Assembly (NCBI GenBank): GCA_966128725.1
Contig: CBHYLN010000044.1
Span: 1 to 35,983 of the forward strand
Source of the DNA: JAFDZV01 sp966128725
Lineage (GTDB): Bacteria; Bacteroidota; Ignavibacteria; OLB7
Direction of reading: 5' to 3'
Length of the DNA: 35,983 nt
Shown here in pieces: positions 1-8,358 of the stretch (positions within the stretch are counted from its first letter, which is position 1; each line of letters begins with the position of its first letter). The position numbers were made by a program, and so were the translations under genes. The notes below the pieces were generated by a model. It had not been told where the DNA came from. It worked only from the letters and a program-made list of their open reading frames with translations, and did no database searches.

Positions 1-91
1 TACGCCGCTGCGGGGTTAGTTCCGCCAGGGTTGTCGGCACTGCGGGGAATGTCACGGCGTGCCCGATGCGCGGTGGGTTGTTGCCTGCGGT

Positions 92-114
92 GCGGGCCGG
101 CGATCCCGGCCCGC
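92..114 (-). terminator. Hairpin downstream of polA, possible terminator
   Basis: A perfect 9-bp GC-rich stem (92-100 pairing with 106-114) with a 5-nt loop lies 15 nt past the polA stop codon on the minus strand. No T-run follows it, so it is not a classical intrinsic terminator; it could act as a 3' end stabiliser or a Rho-associated end. Confidence 0.4.
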
Positions 115-128
115 GATGTGGTTGTGGC

Positions 129-3032
129 TCAGTGCGCCTCGAACCAGCTTACACCGATGCCGGTTTCGGCGATCATCGGCACTTCGCCCAGCGGGAACGC
201 GGTTTCCATCTTTTCCTTCACGAACACGGCCAGCGCTTCGGCCTCGGATCCCGGCACCTCGAACACCAGTTCGTCGTGTACCTGCAGCAGCATGTTGGCG
301 TTGGGGAACGCGCCGTGCAGATCGCGGTGGATGTTGATCATCGCCAGTTTGATGATGTCGCTTGCGGTACCCTGGATCGGCATGTTGATCGCCGCGCGTT
401 CGTCGCCGGCGCGCACGGCCTGGTTTGCGGCGTTGATATTAGGGAAGTAGCGCCGGCGCCCGCTGAGCGTTTCGGCATAACCCTTTGCCCGCGCGCTTTC
501 GATGGTGCGCGTGATGTACTCCTGCACGCCGGGATAGTTCTGGAAGTAGGCGGTGATCAGCTCCTTGGCTTCCTTCTGCCCGATCTTCAATCGTCGGGCC
601 AGCCCGAATGCGCCGATGCCGTACATGATGCCGAAGTTCACCTCCTTGGCCTTGCGCCGCATGTTGGGGGTAACCTCCTCGGCCGGCACGCCGAATACCC
701 GCATCGCGGTGGCGGCATGGATATCCATGTTGTTGCCGAACGCCTCGATCATCGCCGCGTCGCCGCACACATGCGCCATGATGCGCAGCTCGATCTGCGA
801 GTAGTCGGCCGAAAGGATCACGCCGCCGTCGAATCCCGCGATGAAGGCCTTGCGGATTTCGCGCCCGATCTCGGAGCGGATCGGGATGTTCTGCAGGTTC
901 GGGTTGTTCGAGCTTAGGCGCCCGGTGGCGGCCACCGCCTGATTGTAGCTGGTGTGTACGCGGCCGGTCTTCGGGTTGATAAGGCTTGGCAGCGCGTCAA
1001 CATAGGTGCCCTTCAGCTTCGTGGCCTGGCGGTATTCCAGAATCTTCTCCGGCAGCGGGTGCAGCGCGGCAAGCTCCTCCATCACGAACTGATCGGTGCT
1101 GTATCCGGTTTTGGTCTTCTTCTTGGTGGGGAGCTTCAGTTCCTCGAACAGAATTTCGGCGAGCTGCTTTGTTGAACCGATATTGAACGGTCTGCCGGCC
1201 AGCTCGTGGATCTCGCCTTCAAGCTGTGCCATCGTTTCCTCAAGGCTGCGCGAGATGTCCTTGAGCGAGGGAACGTCGATCCGTATGCCGTAATGCTCCA
1301 TCGATGCCAGCACCTCCACCAGCGGAAACTCGAATCGCTCGGCAACGCGCAGCAGGTCCTGCTCCTGCAATGCCTGGTGCAGGGCGTGGTACAACTGAAG
1401 CGTGATGTCGGCATCCTCGGCCGCGTATTGGCCAACCTGCTCCAACGGGATGTCGCGCATGTTGAGCTGGCCCTTGCCGCGCGGGCCGATCAGCTCGGTG
1501 ATGGAGATGGGCCGGTAGCCGAGAAAACGGACCGACAGATCGTCCATGTTGTGCTCGCGCGTGGAATCCAGAACATAGCTGGCCAGCATCGAGTCGAAGC
1601 CGATCGGCGAAACGTGCACGCCGTGATCCACAAGCATCAGCATGTCGAACTTCGCGTTCTGCCCGGTTTTCGGCAGCGCCGGATGTTCCAGCAGTGGGCC
1701 TACATGTCGCAGCACGATATCTAGCGGAAGCCCCTCGGTTGCCGCATGCACGCGCTCCTCACCGAACAGTGTGTCGTTCTCCTCGATGGTGTGCTGCGAG
1801 GCGTTCATCACCGGCACGTAGTATCCCTCGCCGGCGCGCACCGAGAAGGAGAAGCCGATGATGTTCGAGGATTGCCAGTCCAGCCCGTCGGTTTCCAGAT
1901 CGAACGACAATACGGGGCCGGCCGCCAGCGCCTGCACCATCGCGGCAAGCTCCGCTTCGGTGCGCACGATCACATAGTGGTGCGGCACATCCACGATGGT
2001 CTTCACGCCTTCGAGCGCGTAGTCGAACGATACCTCCGGCGTTTCGGCCGCGGTGTCCGGCTCGCGGTCGGCGGTCGCGCTGGCAGCCGCCGCGTCGGCC
2101 GCTGGTTCCGTCTCCGCCGAGTCGCCGGCCGCGCCGGTCGATTCCTTCGCATACCGCGACACGAGCGACTTGAAGCCAAGCTCGTCGTACACACGGAGAA
2201 GCTGGGGGATATCCGGCTGCGAAAGGTGCAGATCCTCCACCGAAACCTCGACCGGCACGTCGGTGTGTATCGTCACCAGCATTTTCGACATGAAGGCGTT
2301 CTCGCGTCCTTCCTCCAGCTTCTTCTTCACACCTGCCTTCGGCACACGATCCAGGCCCTCGTACAGGGCTTCCAGCGACCCGAACTCCTGGATCAGCGGT
2401 ATGGCCGTCTTCTCGCCGATCCCCTTCACGCCCGGCACGTTGTCCGATGCGTCGCCCATCAGCGCCAGCACATCCACCACGCGGTCCGGCTCCACGCCGA
2501 ACTTCTGGTGCACGCCGCCGATATCCACGATCTCCTCCGGCATTCCGGGCTTGGCGGGCCGGTAAATCCGTATGCGATCGTTCACCAACTGGAAGTAGTC
2601 CTTGTCGGGCGTAACGCAGTACACCTCGAATCCGTCGCGCTCGGCCCGCCGCGCGATGGTGCCGATAATGTCGTCGGCCTCGAAGCCGGGCATCTGGAGC
2701 GAGGGGATGTGGTACATGCCAACGATCTGCTTCACACGCTCCAACTGCGGAACCAGATCCTCGGGGAACGCATCGCGATGGGCCTTGTAGTCGGCGAACT
2801 GCTCGTGGCGGAACGTGGGTTCCTTGCTGTCCCACGCAACGGCGATCATCTCCGGCTTGTACTTCTCCAACAGGCGCACCAGCGTGGTGCAGAAGGAAAA
2901 GGTTCCACCGGTCGGCTCGCCGTTCTTGGAGGTAAGCGGTGTGGAGATCAGGCCGAAGTATCCCCGGAAGAGGATGGCCATGCCGTCTATCAGAAAGAGT
3001 CGCTTCGGTTGGGACATCTGCGTTGCTGCCAT
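129..3032 (-). CDS. polA: DNA polymerase I
   Basis: Family A DNA polymerase of about 967 aa for repair synthesis and Okazaki fragment processing. All three domains are present in order. The 5'-3' nuclease (about residues 10-295) shows the EADDIIG and SDNVPGVKGIGEKTA motifs. An Ala/Thr/Glu-rich linker (about 297-332) follows. The 3'-5' exonuclease has Asp378 and Glu380 (FDLETDG), NAKFD and YAAEDAD, so proofreading looks intact. The polymerase core has SADYSQIELR, the RRKAKEVNFGIMYG O-helix and VHDELVFEVP near the C-terminus. The start is uncertain: the open frame extends to a GTG at 3164, but homology begins at RLFLIDGMA, so ATG at 3032 or 3017 is more likely. Neither has a clear Shine-Dalgarno site. 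The next gene upstream on this strand ends at 3161, leaving about 128 nt for its own promoter. Confidence 0.97.
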   Translation of the reverse strand: MAATQMSQPKRLFLIDGMAILFRGYFGLISTPLTSKNGEPTGGTFSFCTTLVRLLEKYKPEMIAVAWDSKEPTFRHEQFADYKAHRDAFPEDLVPQLERVKQIVGMYHIPSLQMPGFEADDIIGTIARRAERDGFEVYCVTPDKDYFQLVNDRIRIYRPAKPGMPEEIVDIGGVHQKFGVEPDRVVDVLALMGDASDNVPGVKGIGEKTAIPLIQEFGSLEALYEGLDRVPKAGVKKKLEEGRENAFMSKMLVTIHTDVPVEVSVEDLHLSQPDIPQLLRVYDELGFKSLVSRYAKESTGAAGDSAETEPAADAAAASATADREPDTAAETPEVSFDYALEGVKTIVDVPHHYVIVRTEAELAAMVQALAAGPVLSFDLETDGLDWQSSNIIGFSFSVRAGEGYYVPVMNASQHTIEENDTLFGEERVHAATEGLPLDIVLRHVGPLLEHPALPKTGQNAKFDMLMLVDHGVHVSPIGFDSMLASYVLDSTREHNMDDLSVRFLGYRPISITELIGPRGKGQLNMRDIPLEQVGQYAAEDADITLQLYHALHQALQEQDLLRVAERFEFPLVEVLASMEHYGIRIDVPSLKDISRSLEETMAQLEGEIHELAGRPFNIGSTKQLAEILFEELKLPTKKKTKTGYSTDQFVMEELAALHPLPEKILEYRQATKLKGTYVDALPSLINPKTGRVHTSYNQAVAATGRLSSNNPNLQNIPIRSEIGREIRKAFIAGFDGGVILSADYSQIELRIMAHVCGDAAMIEAFGNNMDIHAATAMRVFGVPAEEVTPNMRRKAKEVNFGIMYGIGAFGLARRLKIGQKEAKELITAYFQNYPGVQEYITRTIESARAKGYAETLSGRRRYFPNINAANQAVRAGDERAAINMPIQGTASDIIKLAMINIHRDLHGAFPNANMLLQVHDELVFEVPGSEAEALAVFVKEKMETAFPLGEVPMIAETGIGVSWFEAH

Positions 3033-3160
3033 GCGGGAATGAGATCGATTATTCGGAGGGTTGACACCCAATATCGGAAGATGCGACGAGAGCGGCACGT
3101 TCCTGATGTCGACGAATATCGAGGGCGTGGGCAAAGAAGCATGGCTGGAGATGATGGTGT

Positions 3161-3682
3161 TCACGATGCAGGCGCTGTGCCTGGTCCGTTGCCCGGATCA
3201 GCCGGAATCATGTCCGGCCGGGCGGAGTGCGGGGGCAAGGGGGGCATCTGCGGGAAAAATGTTCCGGCGAGGATTCCGGCTGGGTACGCGACCACTCCGG
3301 CGATCAGCAGTCCGAAAAACAGCAGAACCGCAAAAGCACTGCCGGCGTCGCCGACGGCGGGCTCCAGTGCGGCCGCCACGGGCGCCATCTCAGCGGCATA
3401 GATGATGACGGCCACAATTGTGATCGCGAGCCCGGCGATCGCGTTCGCGATCGGGCGCGACATGCGCCGTGTTGGCAGATTGAGCGCTTTGTGCAGAAGC
3501 GCCGCCGACAGGAACGCAGCGTTGGCGGGAAGAAGAAACACAAAAGCCCAGCCGTAGTGCACCCATTCCCGGATCGAGATACCGAGGATGGCACCGGCTA
3601 CCAGTGCGGCGGCTGCGAACCATGTGCCCGCGAAGATCCTTGGATATTGCTGGATGATCCGGTTGAGCGTTCGGGCGGACAT
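3161..3682 (-). CDS. Small integral membrane protein, unknown function
   Basis: A 173-aa protein that I do not recognise. The sequence shows four hydrophobic stretches, about residues 17-36, 42-65, 79-98 and 118-142, consistent with four membrane helices. A proline-rich hydrophilic C-terminal tail follows (FPQMPPLPPH onward). Short basic segments between helices 2 and 3 would by the positive-inside rule lie in the cytoplasm. It starts with ATG at 3682 and lacks an obvious ribosome binding site. It runs in the same direction as polA and could be co-transcribed with it; if polA used its earliest possible GTG the two frames would overlap by 4 nt. No catalytic motif is visible. The coding call rests on length, the hydrophobic pattern and codon use like its neighbours. 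Confidence 0.68.
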   Translation of the reverse strand: MSARTLNRIIQQYPRIFAGTWFAAAALVAGAILGISIREWVHYGWAFVFLLPANAAFLSAALLHKALNLPTRRMSRPIANAIAGLAITIVAVIIYAAEMAPVAAALEPAVGDAGSAFAVLLFFGLLIAGVVAYPAGILAGTFFPQMPPLPPHSARPDMIPADPGNGPGTAPAS

Positions 3683-3932
3683 GGGGGTGCTTGCGTATCG
3701 TTGTTGTGTTCAAGCGGAGCCACCCCTTGGGCGACTCCGCCGCTGTTCTATATGAGGCGCGACAGTAGCTTCCGTGTCGCACAGAGTCAATACACTTCGT
3801 GAACCTGGGGCACAGGGACCGTGATCTGGCGCAACGAACGTTCACTGCCGGGGATATGTCGCGTGCCCGGCGGAGTCGTCACAGCATGATTCCTTGTTCC
3901 CCGTGGTTCCGGCGTTGTAATATTGGCACCGC

Positions 3933-6005
3933 ATGACGTTCCTGAACCCGCTTGTCCTGTTGGCGCTGGCCGCCGCCGCCATCCCGTTGCTGCTGCATCT
4001 GCTGAACCTTCGCAAGCTGCGGACGGTGGATTTCTCGTCGCTCCGATTTCTGAAGGAGCTGCAGAAAAGCCGTATCCGCCGCCTGAAGCTTCGGCAGTTG
4101 CTGCTTCTGTTGTTGCGCATCGCGATCGTGATATTCGCGGTGCTTGCATTTGCACGGCCGGCATTGCGGGGCACGGCCGGGCTTCCCGGCGCCCGGGCGG
4201 CAACCACCGCCGTGATCCTGGTGGATAACTCGTACTCGATGCAGGCGCGCGACGAGCTCGGCGTGAGATTCGAGCAGGCGCGCCGCTCGGCAATGGATGT
4301 GGTGGATCTGTTGCAGGAAGGCGACGAGGCATATCTGGTGCCGATGACCGACCCCACCGCTGCCGCCAACGCGCAGCCGACGCGCAACCGCGAGGCGTTG
4401 GCAGGTGCCATCAGTGCAATGGAGCTTGGATATCGCCGGGCCGATTTGGACGACGCATTGCGCATGGCAGCGTCGCTGCTGGATCGGTCGGAGAATCTCA
4501 ACAAGGAAATCTACATCATCACCGACGCTCAGCGTGGCAACCTGAGCCGCCGGCCGGACTCGTTCCCATTCCTTGACGCCGATGTGCGCGTGTACGTAAT
4601 GCCGATCGGCGACGGGCGCGCGCTGGCGGGCATGAATCTCGGCCTGGATTCGCTTCGCCTGCTTTCGTCGGTGTTCGAGGTTGGCAAGCCGGTTGCCGTT
4701 CGTGCCTGGGTGCACAACTACGGAACGCAGGATGCCGGCAACGCGCCTGTGGGGCTGCTGTTCGGCAAGGAGCGTGTGGCGCAGGGGAGCGTGACGGTGG
4801 CAGCGGGCGAAACGGTGTCGATAGATCTTTCGGCAGCCCCCAAAAGCGCCGGGCTGATGGGCGGTGCGGTGGAGCTTGGGCACGACGCGCTTGATGCCGA
4901 CAACCATCGCTACTTCGCGTTTCCCGTGCTTGGCGCAATGCGCGTGCTGGTGGCGGCCTCGCCGGAAGCCTCGGGGTATCTGACGCCCGCACTGGGTGTT
5001 GTGGCCAACAGCATCGCGGCTGAGCCTGTTTCTCCCGGCGCGCTTGCCGGCGCCAACCTTGCCGATGTCGCGGCCATCGTGATTGCCGACGCGCTGCCCT
5101 CGGACGCCGCGCGCCTTGCCCGGTATGTGCAGGATGGCGGTGGCCTGGTGATCTACGGCGGGCCCGGGCTCGATCGCAACGGCTTCAACAGCGGGCTGGG
5201 CGCGGCGCTTGGGGTGGCGCTGGGCGCGCCGGTGGTTGGCACCACCAGCCTGGCGTTCGCCAGCGTTGCGCGCGAGCATCCGATTTTCAACGGCGTGTTC
5301 GACCCCGCCAATCCTGGTACCGTGCAATCGCCGGCCGTGTATCAGGCATCGCCGGCGGCCGGAGGCGAAACCGTGATACGCCTGGCGGGCGGCCAGCCGT
5401 TCATGAGCGAGTTCCGCCGCGGCCGTGGCAGGATAGTGTACATCGCCGTACCGCCCACACGTGCCTGGAGCGATCTGCCGTTGAAATCGATCTTCGTGCC
5501 GATCGCAACGCGCAGCGTGCTCTACGTTGGCGCGCATGGGGATGCGTTTGCGGGGACGGTGGTGGGCGAGAGCATTACCGTTCCGTTGCCGGCTCGGGGC
5601 GATCTGCCCCCGCAGGTGAACGTGAGGGCTCCCAACGGCCGCGACGAGTTTGTTCCGGTGCGCGGGCTGCCCTCGGGTGTGTCGATCGCGTACGATCATG
5701 TTGCCGCGCCGGGCGTGTACCGGGTAACGGCCGGCGCAAAGGAGCTGGCGCTTTTCACGGCCGATATGGGGAGCGGGGAAAGCGATCTGACACCGCTGAG
5801 CGAAGATCAGCTTCGGCAGGCCGTGGGGCTGAAGATGCAGGCGCCAGAGCATATCACCACCCTGAAGCAGGGCAGCGGCAACGTGGCCGAACTGGTTACC
5901 GAGTCACGTTTTGGATTGGAGCTGTGGAAGTACATGTTGGCGATGGCTTTGTTGTGCGCCTTTGCCGAGATGCTGGTGGGGCGTACTCCGAAGGCGGCCG
6001 CCTGA
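3933..6005 (+). CDS. BatA-domain/vWA membrane protein
   Basis: A 690-aa membrane protein. The N-terminus matches the BatA (aerotolerance N-terminal) pattern: a hydrophobic segment at residues 5-24, the basic RKLR and RRLKLRQ stretches, and a second helix at about 55-75. A von Willebrand factor A-like domain follows with the MIDAS motif DNSYS at 98-102, a likely divalent-metal site. A glutamine-amidotransferase-like fold is suggested later by the IVIADALP and QDGGGLVIYGG segments. A last membrane helix lies close to the C-terminus (WKYMLAMALLCAFAEML). Such proteins usually sit beside MoxR ATPase and other Bat genes; none is present here, so this copy is an orphan. It starts with ATG at 3933 and is probably monocistronic. 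A weak Bacteroidota-like promoter pair (TTG at 3894, TAATATTG at 3918) precedes it but is not convincing. Function is unknown beyond family membership. Confidence 0.9.
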   Translation: MTFLNPLVLLALAAAAIPLLLHLLNLRKLRTVDFSSLRFLKELQKSRIRRLKLRQLLLLLLRIAIVIFAVLAFARPALRGTAGLPGARAATTAVILVDNSYSMQARDELGVRFEQARRSAMDVVDLLQEGDEAYLVPMTDPTAAANAQPTRNREALAGAISAMELGYRRADLDDALRMAASLLDRSENLNKEIYIITDAQRGNLSRRPDSFPFLDADVRVYVMPIGDGRALAGMNLGLDSLRLLSSVFEVGKPVAVRAWVHNYGTQDAGNAPVGLLFGKERVAQGSVTVAAGETVSIDLSAAPKSAGLMGGAVELGHDALDADNHRYFAFPVLGAMRVLVAASPEASGYLTPALGVVANSIAAEPVSPGALAGANLADVAAIVIADALPSDAARLARYVQDGGGLVIYGGPGLDRNGFNSGLGAALGVALGAPVVGTTSLAFASVAREHPIFNGVFDPANPGTVQSPAVYQASPAAGGETVIRLAGGQPFMSEFRRGRGRIVYIAVPPTRAWSDLPLKSIFVPIATRSVLYVGAHGDAFAGTVVGESITVPLPARGDLPPQVNVRAPNGRDEFVPVRGLPSGVSIAYDHVAAPGVYRVTAGAKELALFTADMGSGESDLTPLSEDQLRQAVGLKMQAPEHITTLKQGSGNVAELVTESRFGLELWKYMLAMALLCAFAEMLVGRTPKAAA

Positions 6006-6035
6006 ATGTGGTGGCACGTGTTCCTGCCGTGAGAC

Positions 6036-6308
6036 CTAACCGCCGGACAATGCCTGTATCACGTGTACGCTGCAGCCAGGGGGCACCGGGTCGCTGAGGC
6101 CGGCGCGGTCGCTTACCAGCGTATTATCCACGAAGATATTTACATGCTTGCGCAATGCGCCGCGCTCGTCAATCAGGTAGTCCGCAAGGCCGGGGTGGTG
6201 TGCATCAAGCGAGCGCACGATTTCGGCAACCGTGGTCCCGGCTATGTCGAGCTCCGAGAGCCCGGGGAAGAATCGCTGCAGGTTTCGTGTGAAGATGACG
6301 CGCGGCAT
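6036..6308 (-). CDS. MoaD/ThiS-family sulfur-carrier-like protein
   Basis: A 90-aa protein of the beta-grasp ubiquitin-like family that includes MoaD and ThiS. It ends in ALSGG, the C-terminal Gly-Gly that E1-like enzymes adenylate and thiocarboxylate. The family pattern is clear: short N-terminal strands (MPRVIFTRNL), a region typical of MoaD (VAEIVRSLDAHHPGLADYL), KHVNIFVDN, and the late VPPGCSVHVIQALSGG strand. The open frame extends further upstream to 6356, but ATG at 6308 fits the family's usual start. No MoaE, MoeB, ThiF or ThiG gene is in the window, so its partner and the sulfur acceptor cannot be read from context. It is convergent with the BatA gene, 30 nt apart, and 173 nt downstream of a VOC gene on its own strand. 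Confidence 0.87.
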   Translation of the reverse strand: MPRVIFTRNLQRFFPGLSELDIAGTTVAEIVRSLDAHHPGLADYLIDERGALRKHVNIFVDNTLVSDRAGLSDPVPPGCSVHVIQALSGG

Positions 6309-6481
6309 TTCGGTCTCACGTGAGAATGTTATGTGAACGGCAGGGCGGGTCGGCACGGAGGAGCGTGCTTGCGCCGGCTCTCGGGGCCAGTTGGCCCCAA
6401 GGCCGGTACTACGGCATCAACGTGGATGCTGATGTTGGATTTGCCACGGCGGCAAGCTGGGGGGCGTGCGGCTTCGGTAAC

Positions 6482-7036
6482 CTACGCCTCAACGGCCGGC
6501 GCCGGCTCCTCGGCTGCGGGTTCCTCGCCCGGCTGTGATTCCGGCGCGAAGCACCATATGCGGTACGGAACACCGTTCGGTGTGCGAAGCAGCCCCTGCG
6601 ACAGCGGGCTGCCAGGCATCTCGGGTTCCGGTTGTTTCTCGAACGTTGCCCCGCGATCCTGCACTGCCTGCACAAAATCATCCAGCTTCTGCACCATCAA
6701 TTCCAATGCGAACGATTGCGTGGCCGGCATGTCGGCCGTGGAGGATCGGACCATCACGCACATGCCGTCGCCGGGAGGGAAGCAGAACATTGCATGATCC
6801 TGTTGCATGATCATCGGTGTAAGGCCGAGCACCTCGATATAGAAACCGATCTCGGCGTCGATATCATCAACCACGTACTCCACGATCTGTTGCCAGCACG
6901 GGCCCAGATCGCTTGGGAACGTTGGCCTGTTCGCCATCACCTGCGTCCATTCCTCCATCGACTTGATCGCCGCTGCCGCGTTCTTGCGCGCGCTGCCCAG
7001 TGCTCGAAGCCGTTCGATTGTCTCGGTGCTCTGCAT
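6482..7036 (-). CDS. VOC (glyoxalase/bleomycin-resistance) superfamily protein
   Basis: A 184-aa protein with one vicinal-oxygen-chelate module in its middle (QQIVEYVVDDIDAEIGFYIE to FEKQPEPEMPG). It has an N-terminal helical extension of about 55 residues and an acidic, Pro/Ala/Glu-rich C-terminal tail. The usual N-terminal metal-binding His of glyoxalase I is not apparent (EYVVDD instead), so the substrate and even catalysis are uncertain. The start is well supported: ATG at 7036 follows a perfect AGGAGG at 7051-7046 with 9 nt spacing, so the longer frame from 7060 is unlikely. It lies 44 nt after a second VOC gene and is the last gene of a DUF899-VOC-VOC run. Confidence 0.9.
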   Translation of the reverse strand: MQSTETIERLRALGSARKNAAAAIKSMEEWTQVMANRPTFPSDLGPCWQQIVEYVVDDIDAEIGFYIEVLGLTPMIMQQDHAMFCFPPGDGMCVMVRSSTADMPATQSFALELMVQKLDDFVQAVQDRGATFEKQPEPEMPGSPLSQGLLRTPNGVPYRIWCFAPESQPGEEPAAEEPAPAVEA

Positions 7037-7045
7037 GTGAATGTT

Positions 7046-7051
7046 CCTCCT
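7046..7051 (-). promoter_or_regulatory. Strong Shine-Dalgarno site fixing a VOC start
   Basis: A perfect AGGAGG on the minus strand, 9 nt before ATG at 7036. It decides between this start and the ATG at 7060, which lies upstream of the site. Most genes in this window lack such a strong site, so it stands out. Confidence 0.8.
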
Positions 7052-7080
7052 GTAAGCCATGTTTTGAAGTCATGGGGAAA

Positions 7081-7482
7081 TTACTGCCCGCCAAGCGCTT
7101 CGATGATGTTTCCGGACGGATCGTGGAATTGAAACCAGAACATACCGGAGCCCATGTCAACCGGGGCGGCGTGAACACACCGCACGCCAGCGGCGACAAG
7201 CGTGGCGTGCAACGCCGCTGCCGATGGCACGCTCAGCCCGAATGAGCTTCGGGTGGATGCCGGGGTAACTTCGGTTGGTGTGCGGTTGCCCTCCAGATAC
7301 AGGCCAACACCCTCGGAGATTTTGAAGTAGCATGCGCCCGGCCCCATGTCGTATAGTTTTTCCAGGCCAAGCAAATCGGCATAGAACTCGTACGCTGCCT
7401 GAAAGTTCGAAACGTAACAGGCAACAAATGCAACGCCCGTGATCCGCGCTGCCGGTCCGGTAGTATTGTTGGGATCTTCCAT
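7081..7482 (-). CDS. VOC superfamily protein, coupled to DUF899 gene
   Basis: A 133-aa single-module vicinal-oxygen-chelate protein. The two beta-alpha-beta-beta-beta halves can be followed from ITGVAFVACYVSNFQAAYEF to the C-terminal FQFHDPSGNIIEALGG. The DPSGNIIE motif with its Glu is the standard second-half metal ligand; the first-half His is replaced (GVAFVACYV), so activity is unclear. The start at 7482 is set by a one-base overlap: the DUF899 stop and this ATG read TGATG (7484-7480), a classical translational coupling arrangement. The second VOC gene follows 44 nt later. Members of this superfamily include glyoxalases, dioxygenases and antibiotic-binding proteins; nothing here discriminates among them. 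Confidence 0.9.
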   Translation of the reverse strand: MEDPNNTTGPAARITGVAFVACYVSNFQAAYEFYADLLGLEKLYDMGPGACYFKISEGVGLYLEGNRTPTEVTPASTRSSFGLSVPSAAALHATLVAAGVRCVHAAPVDMGSGMFWFQFHDPSGNIIEALGGQ

Positions 7483-8102
7483 CAGGGAATGGATCTGGAA
7501 TGTTGTGTCGATTGGCCGTAGTCGATCGATGGACCCCAATTGCCGGCGCCACCGGCGAGAAGCTCGAACATCGGCCATGCGCTGCAATAGGCGTCGCCGG
7601 GGCCAAAGTGGTCGCGCGCCACCCGACGAATCCCGTCCGCGTGGTCGAGCTCGAAGGTGGAGTACCCCGGCATCCAGTATTGCTTGGCCTCCTGCTCATG
7701 GATGAAACCCATGGCGCGTGTAAAATCGCCTGTTGGGTCGGAGTACATCGGGAATTTCCAGCCGCGGCTGTCGGCAAACGCACGCTGAACGTCGGGGGGA
7801 TCGGGGGAGACCACCGCGAATGCGGCGCGATCAACCAGGTGGTGGTACAGGCCGTTAAAACCATCGGCCCACATCGTGCAATAGGAACAGCGGCGCCCCA
7901 TGTTGTGTACCACGATCAGATCGGTGCGCTGGCCGAAGAGCTGCCGAAGCGAAATTTCGTTGCCGTCCGGACCAGTCAGCGTGTGATTGGCAACACTGCC
8001 ACCGTACTGGCGATTAAGATCAGCCAATTCCCGCTGAACACGCTGCAACTCATGGCTGAGTTCCTTGTGGCGAGCATCAAGCTCCGCGATCGTACCCGAC
8101 AT
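7482..8102 (-). CDS. DUF899 thioredoxin-like protein
   Basis: A 206-aa protein of the DUF899 family, which has a thioredoxin-like fold and no well-established biochemical role. It opens with a heptad-like helical region (LDARHKELSHELQRVQRELA), likely a short coiled coil. Family segments follow: the VVHNMGRRCSYCTMWADGFN stretch containing a CxxC pair, VVSPDPPDVQRAFADSRGW, and the C-terminal WPMFELLAGGAGNWGPSIDY. The CSYC pair suggests redox chemistry or a structural role, which is inference. ATG at 8102 has AAGGA 6 nt upstream. The frame is open to 8321, and that extension contains a hydrophobic stretch, but it lacks a ribosome binding site and does not fit the family. It is the first gene of a three-gene operon with two VOC genes. 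Confidence 0.9.
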   Translation of the reverse strand: MSGTIAELDARHKELSHELQRVQRELADLNRQYGGSVANHTLTGPDGNEISLRQLFGQRTDLIVVHNMGRRCSYCTMWADGFNGLYHHLVDRAAFAVVSPDPPDVQRAFADSRGWKFPMYSDPTGDFTRAMGFIHEQEAKQYWMPGYSTFELDHADGIRRVARDHFGPGDAYCSAWPMFELLAGGAGNWGPSIDYGQSTQHSRSIP

Positions 8103-8108
8103 GGTTTG

Positions 8109-8113
8109 TCCTT
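8109..8113 (-). promoter_or_regulatory. Shine-Dalgarno site of the DUF899 gene
   Basis: AAGGA on the minus strand, 6 nt before ATG at 8102. It supports the short cytoplasmic form over the longer open frame beginning at 8321. Confidence 0.6.
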
Positions 8114-8358
8114 GCCGTTGCAGGTAACGGTTGGCCGCGCGTGGCTGCGCGATGTTGTGCGTTGCCAGATGTATTGTGGCAGCGCGCGTTTGAGCCAGGA
8201 AAATACGGTGGGGTATGATGAATCGGAAATCGCCGTTGTGATGGTAATGAGCTGCGGCCAGTGAAGCCAGGGGGAGAAAAACGAGCAGCGACAATGTTTG
8301 ATGCCTGCCTGCATCGTGCATTGCCGCCGCTCGTTATAGGAGATGATGGGCAATCGGG

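Noticed and set aside
1746..3401. Plus-strand frame of 551 codons opposite polA
   Set aside because: It mirrors polA and runs on into the next gene; the translation is low complexity and unrecognisable.
3714..3740. 6-bp inverted repeat upstream of the small membrane protein
   Set aside because: The stem is too short with a 15-nt loop to call a regulatory element.
3879..5852. Long antisense frame of 657 codons opposite the BatA gene
   Set aside because: Its composition is Arg/His/Gln-rich without domains, while the opposite strand encodes a recognisable protein; it is a high-GC shadow frame.
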